Made by a program: the position numbers and the translations under genes
Origin: Lepidurus packardi
Taxonomy: Eukaryota; Arthropoda; Branchiopoda; Notostraca; Triopsidae
Length of the DNA stretch: 64,000 bases
NCBI GenBank assembly: GCA_023053545.1
Contig: JAKZAN010000007.1
Coordinates: 1,426,001-1,490,000, forward strand
Direction: 5' to 3'
Notes under the pieces: generated by a model
Databases searched by the model: none
The model's input: the letters and a program-made list of their open reading frames with translations, nothing else
What the model was told of the DNA's origin: nothing
Part shown: in pieces, positions 12,301-24,600 of the stretch
Position numbering within the stretch: the stretch's first letter is position 1
Layout of the letters: each line of letters opens with the position of its first letter

Positions 12301-15300
12301 CTTTTTGCACCGAACCTGCCGAGTGGCTAGATGCTTGAGAAGGTTATGAATCTTTGATTGCCGTGTCATTTTGGCCATCCCGGACACCGCTTGGGGTTCG
12401 CTTGTTCAGTGGTAAAGGATAAGCTTCTTTTCAGGCAGAAGAAAAAGCACGAACGCGCAGTTCTTCGGGAGTGAAGAGGGAAGCAAAGAATTGTTTTGCC
12501 AAAAACGAGCTTCGTGGAAGTTAAGTGCCGTATTCATTAGGGCGTCGACAGCCCCCCAGCCTCAGATGGCGATGACAGGCCCCCGACGATTAGCATGAAA
12601 TTGCCTTCTTCAACGCTTGGCCGAACCGAAAAGCTTGGCCAAATCACTTTCCCTTCCCCTCTTTCTCCCCAAAACTCTATTATACATAAGCTACATAATA
12701 CACAGATCCCCTTCAATTTCAAATCTCCGACAAACTCCCGCCCACCTTAGATACTCACATCCATACCCACAGCTGGAGATCGAAGTAGACAACTTCATGA
12801 TTATTTCTGCTTTTAGGATCCAAGAAAAACCAAGAAAAAAAAAGGAAACGACAACACATTGCCTTGCCTTGTGCGACAGGGGTGAGTAGCTAATATTTCC
12901 CCCAAACTGGCTTTCCCTTGAACCGCCCGCCCCAAACTTTCCCCTCCCGTGCATGGGCTTGTATTGACAAACGCGATTCATAAAGAGGAAGATAAACAAC
13001 CATCTTCCCCGTGTTCCCATTCCTGTTGACCTAACTAATCGCAAAACTATCATTGCATTCTCTACTCATTTACTGTTTTTTTTCCCTTCTATCTTGCTGT
13101 GTTTCCCAGCTGCTCATCCTCTCACATCTTCTAAAATTTCTTTCTCGGGGACTCCCCTGTTCCTATAATGCAAACAGCTCTCTTCCCCTTGTCACTCCTA
13201 AGTAGAACCGCAAAATTTCATTAGACAATCATTCCCTATAACTTTGTGATATCCAGATGTGTTTGATGTAGACCTTATCATATTTGCTTGAGAAATTATT
13301 GCAGCCCATTTCTTGCTTCCTTCTGTTTTTCTGGGTTTTTTAGACGGATAAAGGGGTTACGCGTGGAAACTCGCGTGAGAAGGGGAGGAGGAGAGTTATA
13401 AAACGCAGCGATTGCTGACCATATTCGCCTTCAGCCCTCATCTGCCTGTGATAGACTTTCTTACAAGGCTGCTGAAGGTTTCATGAGTGCTGTAAGCTGC
13501 TTTCATATCACAACCGAAAAGAATCGAGAAACGTAGCGAAGTTGGTCTGCTGTGGGTTATACGGACAAGAATTCTTCTCGCCAGCATCCTTTTTGCGCTC
13601 TTCATTTCCAGGGTGGCAGCTGTGGCAGGCACGGGCCTTCTACGGCAATTCATTTGGACACAAATAATGACGCCTTGGTGGGAGCCTGACTGTCGCAGTC
13701 ACCGCGGCAAGTGCACCATTGAGGCCAAATATATGGACAAACGATAGCTTTCCCCCTGCTGGCTTTTGCCTTTGCTTGCATCCTATTACTTTATGATTTC
13801 ATACCAATATCAATTGAGCAACCCCGCCAAAGAACAAGAAAAAAAAAACGAGGCGTACAGAAACAATAAAGCCCTTACCCCACTTAGGAGGCGCATTTTA
13901 CTTAAATTACGAGCAACGCCTATATTATTAAGGTTAAGGACAAAAAAAACTTACCGGCACATAGCGACACACGTATGAATTCAAAAAGCTACTTATAGGA
14001 TAAACGAAAATGTGTGGGCTGGAAATCTAAATGAACCTTAAGATAAGAGGAAATTACGGCCTGCAGATGGCAGGGTGCAATTAGCCACGTGCAATAATAA
14101 ATGCGCCTCTTGAACGCCACGCATTCACTGGCAAAATTGTTAGCAAACAAGGCCGCGTATGTGTTCTGCCATGACACAATATCTGCCGTTTAAAGACCCA
14201 TACAAAAAACGAAACTAATTGTTAATACAGCCGTAGCCAGGCCATAGTTGCAATAATAATAAAAAGTCTGGATGTCGGGGAAGTAATATAAGCTTATAAC
14301 AATGTAATAATGGTTATAGGAAAGTCCTGAGGTCTGTTTCAACCCTTTGGAAAATTAGAAGAAAAAGATACGCGAAACGGAGACACTTGCTTGCCCCTAT
14401 GATTTAATATCAAGTTCATATCAACCTAGAAGTTATGTTAAAATATATTTAAATATGTTGAAATACATTGCTCTACGTTTCAATGAAGATACTGCTTTTT
14501 GCACACTACAGCAATCATATAGATAGTCTGAATCCGACCTACAGTTCCCAGCATAAACGATTCCAAGAAGACAATTGTACAATTACAATTACCAGTAGAC
14601 GAACCCCTCTATACGTAGTATTTATTACATAGGTGCCTCTGCCACACAAGGCTTAGAGCCTGAAAAATTTGCGTGCGTGGAGACACCTAATTAAACAATT
14701 GGACTCTAGTCTAGTCTTGTAATGTCGTTCCATACCATACCTGCTAACAGGAAAACGAGGAAGCCTCATGATAGCAATTAACGGACTTCTCCGGGTTGGC
14801 TGATTTATAGGCAAGTTATTTTACAAGATGAGTGCTACGACATTTAACCGAGTGGTTTTGCTAGGTTATTTAATATAACTCTACGGCTTGCAACGATAAG
14901 CAATAAGGATATAAATGCTCCATATTCCGTTTAAACCAATGTTTGGAGTAATAAAATTCCAAGTGTTTCAACTACCCATATATTAAAGTAAACAGGTTGT
15001 TGATGTACGAAATGCTATCATTAACGACACGTGAGAGACCTGTACGAATATCACACTTATTTTACTTAACACTCTTTGCGTAGTACGACTATTTTCAGGT
15101 TTTACGCCACTTAGCGTGTCCTTCTCTCGTTAACCAACTATATTCCTTTATAGGAAAGAAAAGCCTATGCGGAATTTGGGTTTACACATTTGCATTTGAA
15201 ATTGTACGTTTTCTCTGAAATTACGTTTCGGGAACGTGATAGAAAAAAAAAAACTGTTACAGTTTATTTTTTATTTACCTGTGAATCTCGTAATCCAAGC

Positions 15301-16833
15301 TTCTCGGCCAGCTTTTTGCGCTCTGGCTTGGAAATATATTTTTGCAACTGAAATCGTCTTTCCAGGCCTCTTCGCTGTAATTCCGAAAAAACGGCCCGCC
15401 TCATCATTCCTCTACGGGCCCTTGGTCGTGGTAGGGAAGACGATGTGGTCGATGTGACGGAGGCTGTCATCAAAGTAGAACCGCTAGTCACCAAAGCCAA
15501 GTGCTCTTGATGCATATGAGGTGACGCAAACCAAGACATGGAATGCCTTGGGATAGGCATCCCAGCCGAAGTCACAAAGTTTGCTGTTCCATTTGAATTA
15601 GGAGCTGTATAAAGAAAAGATTCAATAAGTTTACGAAAGAAAAAAGGGCCAAGAGTAATTAATTTGTTTTGTTTACGGTATTAAAATGTTCAATCTCTAA
15701 AATGGATACAGAATTAGAATCTTATGACACTCTGAACCCCACCAAAAAAATAAATAAAATAAAGGTAGTGAGGAATTCATTTACTCAAGGACTCCGTCAA
15801 ACAGACATGTGGGCATAAGATGCGCAAATAAATTTCCCCAATCGTGGGATACGGGATATGCACCGAGGAAGGGAAACGTTACAGACTTATGGTGGAGAGG
15901 TTCCGTGTTTTTGCTAACTGTTTGTGTAAGCAGAGCTCAACCATTTGACCCTCTCTTTGTCATCCCGTCATTTGTCCCACGTATAATTCGCCCAGTGTTA
16001 TTTGCACAAGCAATGACGAAGGTATACCCAACATCCTACATGATCCAGCATCCTTTCCCCCTGTCAACCTGTAGTACCCCAACTCCAACTTCCAGAATAG
16101 ACTAACAGAAAAAAGGCCAATATTTACCGCAATACGTTAGCTGAGGTGGTCCAATTAAAGGTCGCAGATAAGGGTTCAAATACGTAGGGCAAGGAACGGG
16201 CCTCATCAAATTGACCATCGGCTCCTTTCCACATAGACTGCACTTGGAATAAGATTCTAATCCTATTTAAAACCAAGAAGAAAAGTTTTCAAGACAGAAA
16301 CAAACAATTAGACCTGCTTTACCTGGATAAGAACATAAACATGTAAAATTCGGTTGATGGCCTCTGGAAAAGCTCCCGAGACGTTGCAAAATCTCTTGCC
16401 CCTCTGTGGTGAAATCATTTAAGCTGACATCCAACTTGGGAGTGGCTTTGTCCAGACTTGATTCAGTCAAGGATCTCGAGTCGGGGGTGGTACTTTCGTT
16501 CTCTTCCAAGTCGAGCCCCAAAATCGCACTCACACTGAATTTGAGTACCGGCTTACGACTACTTTTGAAATCACTTTTGAGATCCGGTTGGGGACTAGGG
16601 GTGGATGAATACGAAGGGCTTTGCAACAACCGCCCGGGAGCTGACCAGGAAGATGCTTTGACGCGTTTCTTGGACATGTCTTCGATAGCCGCTGAGAACG
16701 GTAAGGTAGCTAGTCCTAGCATCATGTTACCGCCTGCATGGAGAAGATTGAGTTGCTGTGAAGATGACAGTAACGGAAAGGAGTCCGATCGACGGAGAAC
16801 ATGTGCTTCGAAGGAGTGCTGATGTTCTGACAT
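9380..16833 (-). CDS. Dbx: Dbx (developing brain homeobox) transcription factor
   Basis: Homeodomain transcription factor of the Dbx family, known for patterning neural progenitors and acting as a Groucho-dependent repressor. Coding exons: 16833-16323, 16256-16128, 15604-15279 and 9748-9380. Phases match (1, 1, 0), giving about 444 aa. Residues 99-106 read FSVSAILG, an engrailed-homology-1 motif of the kind that recruits Groucho/TLE. The second exon has PCPTYLNPYLRPLIG, matching the FPYFEGSFQPFIR region of vertebrate Dbx1 in place and pattern. The homeodomain, about residues 276-336, is split between exons 3 and 4 right before VKIWFQNRRMKWRNSKE. The tail EREL..GGSREQTLPNKNNPHPDLSD is almost diagnostic of Dbx. 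The exon 2 acceptor was picked from several AGs because only GATTAG keeps the frame. The start Met at 16833 is the first plausible one, but an upstream start is not excluded. Intron 3 carries a fold-back transposon. Confidence 0.93.
9852..9855. repeat. TTAA target site duplication, left copy
   Basis: TTAA directly abutting the left terminus of the fold-back element, matched by TTAA at 10915-10918. The site is palindromic, so the exact element boundary could be argued by up to four bases. Confidence 0.85.
9856..10914. mobile_element. Fold-back (long inverted repeat) DNA transposon with TTAA duplications
   Basis: Non-autonomous DNA transposon, 1,059 bp. The left arm 9856-10293 and right arm 10477-10914 are 438 bp each and are reverse complements; I found no mismatch on reading through them. 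The loop is 183 bp (10294-10476). The ends read AGGGGGAGTAAGG inward. TTAA flanks both sides (9852-9855 and 10915-10918), a perfect 4-bp target duplication as made by piggyBac-type transposases. A 5'-leader-like stretch and a short Ser/Asp-rich open frame cross from loop into the right arm, suggesting that the arms derive from the 5' end of an autonomous parent. No transposase domain is present. Identical arms suggest a recent insertion or recent arm homogenisation. The superfamily call is inferred from TTAA only. Confidence 0.93.
10432..10542 (+). pseudogene. 36-codon transposase-like N-terminal remnant in the fold-back element
   Basis: An ATG preceded by AT-rich leader-like sequence opens a frame beginning MSDNDSVSSDSSDSS and ending at a TGA inside the right arm. 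Acidic, Ser-rich N-termini are common in transposases of the piggyBac class. The rest of any transposase is absent, so this is at most the 5' stub of the parent element. The match is compositional only. Confidence 0.35.
10915..10918. repeat. TTAA target site duplication, right copy
   Basis: Right-hand partner of 9852-9855, directly after the terminal CCCCCT of the right arm. Confidence 0.85.
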
Positions 16834-19800
16834 GCAGAAGTTTGGAACTTGGCTAGGATCATACGTCGGCGAACGAACTTTTGATGCTTTTGGCTCTTGG
16901 AATTAGACGGAAAAACATAACCCCACGCACTTGTACTAGTCACGCACACATCCGTACACGGGACGCTCAAGTGTTGTTGTTTCGGTCAAGTCTCTACACA
17001 CGCCTGGAAAGGATTCGGGCTTAGGTTTTCGAGCAAGCTGTTTAAGGCCAACCGTAAGGACCCGTGTTGAGTATCTAATGAGATTATCGGCGTCCGGCTC
17101 AACACATTTGACGGGGCGGTTGGATAAGTTGCTGGAACTTGATGGTTGACAGCAGCGGCCGAAGCAGCACCACGCTTTGCATGGTATATGCTGCAATGGG
17201 GTGGTTTCGGAAACACCGCCTCCATCAAGCTATGTGCTCCAATCCGTGCTCTGGAGCCTCAGCAGCGTACGAAAGGCGTCTTGGGCACATATTGCATCGT
17301 TTTGTGTACGTGTGAAGGAGTGAGCAGAGGCAGCGAAAAATGACAAGCCTGCGCCGACGCCATCAGCAGCGAAACAACGGCAGGCGCTTTCAGACTTTCC
17401 ATCATCTTCATTTCTCCCATTAAATCAGAACCATATGGAAGGCTAATTTGGAATGCCCCAATGATTGTCAGAAAAAGGCGAGCGATAATGAACCGTTTTA
17501 GCCAAGCGTCAAAGATTACGCGTTAAGGAACCAGCAACGGAGTTTCACACACTCGCTCCAGCTATACAATATCTTCTTCCATCTTCATCGACTCCCCGAC
17601 CTTACTAATGTGCGCGCCTTGTTGCTGCATATTTTCTGTGACGGCTGTTGGCTTCTTCTAAACTCACCCCGACAGGCTAAAGAGAGACAGAGCTTTATTG
17701 GTCCCAAAACTATATTATAATTTCTCTAATACAGAAACGCTGCTGCCACATCCTTTTTCTTATTACAAAGCTTCACACTTTTACACGGTACATAGAAAAA
17801 GGCGTACAAAGAGTCAATAGCTCTTTAAAAAAGGCACCGAGTTACATCAATCTCGTCTAAAAGGTCTTGAGGATGAAACATGACATTCAGCAGTGGAGAT
17901 TTGGAATGAGATTATGTCATTGGGAAATGAACACCCGCATATTGGCACTGGACTGCAAAACAAATTTTCATCCAACAGGAGGAGGATTCAATACTATGGG
18001 AACCGGATAGAACAGAAGTGCAGTTTTTTAGCCTCAAAGGTGTTTCCTCCGTAGCAGCTCTACAGAAAGACGAACTACATTATTATTATATTAGAAATCC
18101 AATCTCGCTGTTCCGTACTAGATACCGAAGGTATATTTGTTGTGTGTATAAATGTAAGCCCTAACATAACCCGCAACGAGAACATTCATTATTGGGCATC
18201 AGTGAAATTTTCCCGTCTATTAAGCTAGCCTCGCTAACCGAACATTCGGCCTCCGTCCTCGATAACCGCTAGTCGGTGTTAGACAAGTTTGCAACATTTC
18301 TTTGTTGTAATACATTCACACAACGAAAATAGTCTCTTTTAAATTAATAAAAAGCATTAGTGAATTCCAAATGTTTTCCATAGCCGGACCCGAACTTGGG
18401 CTGTCTACTCGCATACTATGATTCAAACCTAACAAACAATCCAATGCTAAATAGTGATTGGCCTAAGATTAATAAGTTTGCTGGGTGGCTTATTTGCTAA
18501 CCGTAGGCATCTGTGCAAATACAGGCTGACTAAGTAGTACCAGATCAGATTGCCCCGCTGCTGTTTTACGTTACACACACGGCATGTAACTCGGTCTCCC
18601 TCTTTGTATGCAAAGCAAAACCCTTAGGGGCCCTATGGCCTTTCTAAACCTATAGGACAAACAATTAGTCCGGGAGGTTTACACGTATTAACGTTTTCGA
18701 TCATTTGGTTACACGCGGGATTCATAGTAGGCCACACATCTACCGCTGGTGGGATTAGGATGATGCCTGGAACCGAAAATAATAAAAGAGTGACTGCATA
18801 ACGGTCCATTCCAGCGGGAATCTGTCACCCTTCCTAATTACACAGAATGCAAGCGGGACAGCATTCGAGGCTTTGACTCCTATGGCTACCTCCTACCTCC
18901 TATGAGTCCCTTTGACTAGCGTTTTAAATCGTTCCTTATTATTCGTCCCCGACTTGGTTTTGACAGTCGAGTCAATAAGAAGCCCCCCCAAGCTGACAAA
19001 ACTAAAAGGCTACAACAACCTGACTGGAACGAAAAGGTATATAATATATACGCTTTAGTACTGGGTCGCAGTATACGGCTGCTGCTATGGCACATACAAA
19101 GCCTTTTTCCACCCCAAGCTCATTCCCGTCTTTGGGCTGTATACGCTTTATCATAGACACCCATTGAAGGCATTACCGCTCTATAATAACATCGGTCAAA
19201 AAGCTTCTGTTGCTGCTATACACAGCAGCTTCCTTTTATCTGTTTTCCCTTGAGCTTTTTTAACGAGCGTTTGCTTTTACTTTTTTGCACAATTGATTTA
19301 CATAAATCGAACTCGGGATACTTCTAGCCCTCTCCCTGGTCATAGTATCTTCCTTTGCGGAGTACTTCCACAATACGTAGTCATACCGAGGCCATCCCCA
19401 AGATCGCCAAGGGAAAAAACAGTAATCCTGCCATTTAAGCGTGTGACTTTTATACTTTTAGTGTTTGCTTTTAGGTTTGAAAGCCCCTTCATGCAATTCC
19501 CCTCATAAAAAGAGTATTACTTGAGCTCCCTTAATGTTGTAGCACGGCTTTTTATCCTATTCTCTCCCAAGGTATGCTCCCAACCCTACAAAACATGCAT
19601 GTTGCGGAAGCCAGTATTTGTCGACACATGTTTTTCTGTCATTTTTTAGGCAACTTATGTTGTCACTCTTTTCATAAAGACTTTGCTGCCTTTCCAGATA
19701 GGTTCCAGATAGGGACAAGAGAAAACGTGCGAGGACATTGAAAGAGTAGGCGGTACTTGAACCGTAATTTATTACTTGACCCCGCCTTTTTTTTCCACAT

Positions 19801-20679
19801 CTGAGGAAAAAATAACCCCCCAAAATAACACTTTTTGTCTGGGGAAAACAGACTCACCCGCCGTTGGATACTGCGTTTCTATTGTCGTCATGTTACGGAA
19901 CCAAAGAAGATGATATTTATGCCCCAAATTTTGGGGGCATTTTTTTGGAGAAAACCAAAGAAAAGTGGAGGGGAACCAACAAATTACTTGTCCATAAAAG
20001 TCGCATGCTGGTTCATGCAACGCTAATAATACGATAGTTTTGTCACCCCTTTGTCACCCCCAATGTAACCCGTTTCTGTCTACCATGCCCTTTATCACTG
20101 CGGCTTTTAAGAGTAGCTAAAAAGGCAACATTGGCCCCAAAACTCGGGTTTGATACGGGGAAAAATGCTCATAAAAACTGAAAAGAAAAGAATGAGGGTG
20201 GGGGAAACTATAGGAAAACAAGGCAAAGTCACAGCCTGGCATAAAGGGTAGAACACGGCACGCGAAGGCTGCTTGCCTATTGTTCCTTGCACTGACCCAC
20301 GTCACCGAGCTCATGAAGGTCCCCATTATTATGGGTAACCGTTAGCAAAACTCGGAGAATACACGACAAAACCATAAAAAGACGCCCAAGCACAGGGCAG
20401 CACAAGTTTCGTTTTACCACGACTGTCATTTGTACTTGGCCCGAACCACAAATGTAAATCAATCTAGCCCGTGTAAAACACCAATCATCCATTCTTGAAA
20501 AGAAAGTGGACTGTAGACTTGGTCTCTCTAATACCGCGAGTTTTGCCTAAGTTAGCAAACTACTCCTTCGTATAAGCCACCACATTTTTTTTCTAAAGAA
20601 TTTCTCAACGGAAAAAGTTTCTAATTAATTAGCCATTTACCTGGAAGAGTTTTCAAAAGCCGGAGCGCAAAAAGAGGCC
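16834..20679. other. Gene-free interval between Dbx and the CSRP gene
   Basis: Contains the Dbx 5' flank, with a moderately CpG-rich stretch at about 17080-17400 that may hold its promoter, and the CSRP 3' flank. The open frames seen are short and without domains. A short palindrome (ATGCCCC, 7-nt spacer, GGGGGCAT) lies at 19919-19940. Nothing else supportable. Confidence 0.5.
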
Positions 20680-21613
20680 TCACTCGCCCATCTGCAACAC
20701 GCCAGCGCCCATCCCATAGCCATAACCTTTGGGCCCAAAATTTTTCCCATAGCACGCTAGCGGACAGTTGGACCAAATTGTTAAGTGTCTTATGAACCTA
20801 AAGAACGCAAGATACCTTTGCAGTAGATGTCGTTCTCTCTTTCTGTTAGAGTAGTGGACTCTAAACGTTTTCCACAAGCTGCACACGTGAAACACGTGGA
20901 TTTATGCCAAGCAGCTCCGCCCCCTATCATCTTTTCCGCCATATACACAGCCTTTCCTGGAAACGACACATTTAGCAACAACGTTTAATCATGTAACACC
21001 TTATGACCTACCGCAGCGCGGGCAGATATCAGCTCCGCCAAACTTTTTAACCGGTACACCACTACCGGACGGTTTTCTCGGAGCAGGACCTCCTAATAAA
21101 GGAGCAACATGGGCTTGAGCCGTTTGTGGGATGTTGCACGTTGGCGGACCATTCTGCAAAGAAAAGAGAAAAATGAACGCAAAATATGAGCCAATTTCTT
21201 TGACCAGCTTTGAGCTGAACAGCTTGCCTTGTATCCTGTTCCGTCATCCATGCTCAGGACGCCGGCACCGCCGCCATAACCTAAACAAGAGCACAAGAAC
21301 CAATTGACTCTCATCAGACAGAAGATTGCGCGTGAGTTATGAGTTATACCGTATCCTTTTGGTCCGAACATTCGTCCATAACACGATTTGCAGTACAAAT
21401 CTTCCTCGTGTTCCGTAGCGTTCGTGCTATCCAGCGTCTTCTTGCAATGGGCTAATGGAAACAAAAGGAATGAATTAATAGGACGGTAAGGAAACGTATG
21501 AAGATTGCTACTGTACCACAAGCGAAACAGCTCTTGTGCCATGACTTGTTCAAGGCAACCTTTTCTTCGGCAAAGTAGACATTTTTCTTGCAACGGGGAC
21601 ATATTCCCGGCAT
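20680..21613 (-). CDS. Two-LIM cysteine- and glycine-rich protein (CSRP / muscle LIM protein)
   Basis: Small LIM-only adaptor that in animals binds alpha-actinin and actin structures and is typical of muscle. Exons: 21613-21517, 21451-21350, 21280-21228, 21153-21012, 20956-20816 and 20756-20680; all phases agree, giving about 203 aa, close to vertebrate CRPs (about 193). LIM1 starts [13 protein letters not shown] and ends with a [21 protein letters not shown] signature; LIM2 starts [13 protein letters not shown] and ends [14 protein letters not shown]. The glycine-rich tail after each LIM, with its GPKGYG core, is the hallmark of the family (Drosophila Mlp60A/Mlp84B). Two oddities: the intron after Gly-Tyr-Lys uses a GC donor (AAG|GCAAGC), the only way I found to keep frame; and LIM2 reads WHKSTCFTC, giving His-X3-Cys where the family has His-X2-Cys. 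Which paralogue this is cannot be settled, so no symbol is given. Confidence 0.93.
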
Positions 21614-24600
21614 TTTGAGGATTTGAACCGTAAGTGGCGAGGAAAAGTACTTGGCGTCACCACTTTAGACCTAAAACGATGCAGCAGACCACTTAGGCAA
21701 TGCAACTACCGACACATTACACGTGCAGATTTAGCCAAAGCAAACAAGTGTAGGAGTCGACCCAAACCCGAGACATTTTTCCCAATCAACGGTCGCTCAA
21801 TTCCTCTAAACTACAGCGTACAGCCCATTCTATTTCTAAATGACTAGTGCAAATTGCTAATGAATGTTTTTTGGTTAAGTTCTAGCACATGTTACTCTCA
21901 ACGACATTCACTGACCCGAAAACTCGAATCCTAGAAATAAAAAGGTACGCCAAAAAGCCAACTTGGCATAATTAATATAAAGCTTTCTAGATTTCAGAAA
22001 CCGTAAAACAGTATTAGGGCTAATCAATTAGATCTTACAAATGTCGAATCCAGACAAAAGGTAGCTCGCAAGATGAGTTTGGATCGAGAAATGAGTTTCG
22101 CTCAGTTGAATGCACACATACACAGACAAACCGTAAATAGGACTTGCCTTGACGTTGAATTGCTAATGTTATATTCCGAATAAAGTGAAGCAAAGGTAAC
22201 AATACAGTGGTATAACTGGTTTAAACGAGACTGCTTGCAAGGACTCGGAACGGTCTTGTGCTGGCAATAAGGAAATTTTTCCTCCCCTTATCAAACAATG
22301 AAAACTGAGAATCTCCATGAAGAAAGGGTGTGTATGCATTGAGCTGGGGTGGATATATGGGTCTTTTCTGGAGTGCTGACGTCATAGAACATCCTATGGC
22401 AATATGGGATGTCATACAATAATTCAAGAAAACCATTGTTCGAGAAAGAGGCACGGAAACAGGGATTTCGCCCCCTGAAAGAAGTGCGTTGACGTCAAAA
22501 AGGCGCAATAACCCTTGTATTTCAGCCAATTTTAAGCTATGGCAGATCGTATGATAATTCTGGGGCTTAAAGTAGGACAAGCGGTTCTGCCCAGTTTTAA
22601 GGGTGTGAACGAAGACCGCGCCTTCTATTACACGTGGTTAATGGCATTTACAGTTCTTTCTTACCTCTTTGCATGCCACGCTAACAAGGATGTCAAAAAC
22701 CTTACCACCCAAAGTGTGTTTCCTGCAAAACGTAGTTTACGACAGCTTTTACCGAGCTCACGTTCCTGTACTAAACGTAACTTGGAAGTTGGCGATGTGG
22801 TACTTAATTGGGTTAAGTAAGAGTTTACAACTACTGACGTCATTTATGATTTAATCCGAGTCCATACAAAGTCTTTTTAAGAGTACGCAAATGCCAATCT
22901 CAAACATTCAACTGAACGATCTACAAAATGTTGTAGCTAACAATATAGCAAGCGTTTAATCTAGTCAATGCCGTTTTTCTAATAATTCAAACTGTTTTTA
23001 TTTATTAATAATAGTTGTTTTGGGGGTTTTACTTTCGGTTTCTACAAAGTACTATCTTTATTATTAGTATAATAAATGCTTACCCTTTATCTCAGTTATA
23101 TAACTTAGAAGAACACTGTTGCACTCGACCGCTCGAAAATTCCTTTGCACTGAACATCAACAAGTGTCTTGTTTATTACCTACACGTCCGTCACTTCAAG
23201 CACGTCATTTCCATGAAATCTAGGTTCTGTGTTAGTGCTTGGAAGGCGTGTTCACTTTCAAATGCATGTATGGCTTTATTTTTACTACCACTAGATGTCA
23301 CGCATGTAGGATAAAAAGAATAAGTAATATAAATCACAGTAAATATGCAATATTGCTTTCGAGCCATTTTTTACTATGCATAGCTTAAGTTTGCCGTTAA
23401 CTTTCATGGTATCTATAAACCAAGCCTAGTTGTAATTATATGGCTACAACTTTCTTGAAGTTTAAAATAAAAACCTTATTTTTTATTTCATTTTGCCACC
23501 CCTTTCGCCATCTATGAAGCAATCCTCAAATCGCTGAAGCTTCTGCGCGCCACTTCCCGAGCAAACGGAATTAACAATGGCGAGCATTACTTCTTAGTTG
23601 AACATTAAAAGTGAAATTAGTTTATTATAACATCCGTGAAAATCGTTTCGACAACCGTTCGAAAATCAGCAACCGTTTTTCTTAGCGTGTACTTTAGACG
23701 ACAGACGTTGCATGTTTTTCTAGGGCGTTCCTGGAATCAAATAACTTCGAGTCGTGGAAGCCCAGGTAAACCTTCGCCATTGCCATCGGCACCGGCAGTG
23801 TCACATGTATGTTGCCTTTCTTACGGTCCTGTCATATTTTACTGATGCCTATGAAAGGTAGCTGACTAGCTAGAATTATGTAACTCTGATATTTTTAGGC
23901 TTTAGAGAACTCTCGATTTCTTCAAATGAAGGCAAATTGCATTATGCCTGTTGCAACTCATAAAAATTTGTATAGGGTATAAAAAACGACGGGGAAGTCT
24001 TCCAACCTTTCCTTAGTATTCCATCCGTTGACCAGAAAAAGCTTTCTATGGTGATTTTTCATATTTTTTCTGCCCGGATTCCGAGTCTTTCTCCTTTCTA
24101 ACGGCATCGATTGTAAAAGATGGAAGAATTTGACAGGGGATGATTTTACTATTTGATTATTCCTGTGTTCGAGATTCTCTTTTTTCATCGTCTTTTTTTA
24201 GAAAAGGGAAAAGAAAAGCCCTCAAGTTGTTGCTCTCTTGAGTGTCGCTGAATAGAAAGAACATTGAAAAGCTGCACGTCATATGCCTGGTTATTATTGA
24301 AATTCAGTCCAGCATGGCAAGGTCGCAAAGGAGGGCATGCTGGTGTGCAGTTCGTTGAAATCCGAGGAAATGGTTTAAATCCATTTATTGGGGTTTATTT
24401 TCCTCTTAGCAAGCTTGGGCAGCATTGACCAAGGCAAGGCCCATGAAGAAAAAGTGTAAAAGGAATAGGAAAGACGATTTGCGTCGTGCCTAATCGGATT
24501 AAAGGTGGTGACGTTGATCTATTCTTCGCTCTGTTGCAACCCCAAAGCCTGTCACGAGCAATTGTCACTTGGATGCACTCCGAGCAACAATACTTTTCTT

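Larger units (their letters stand above)
9749..15278 (-). other. Intron 3 of Dbx, within the homeodomain
   Basis: A 5.5-kb intron splitting the homeodomain between helix 2 and helix 3 (donor GTAAAT after Ser-Gln, acceptor TTTTGCAG before Val-Lys-Ile-Trp). Its 3' part carries the fold-back element at 9856-10914. The rest is AT-rich and I see no second gene in either strand. Long introns of such regulators often contain enhancers, but none can be pointed to from sequence alone. Confidence 0.8.

Noticed and set aside
16722-17228. Several minus-strand frames just upstream of the Dbx start
   Set aside because: They are in other frames and lack domains. Probably 5' untranslated or flanking sequence.
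19919-19940. GC-rich palindrome followed by a T run, resembling a bacterial terminator
   Set aside because: The window is animal nuclear DNA and no gene ends here, so a rho-independent terminator reading is meaningless.
22539-22820. Plus-strand frame with a short segment (KRNLEVGDVVL) recalling the integrase tail of BEL/Pao-type elements
   Set aside because: Only about ten residues match, no other domain, repeat ends or flanking duplication are seen. Treated as chance; at most an unrecognisable fossil.
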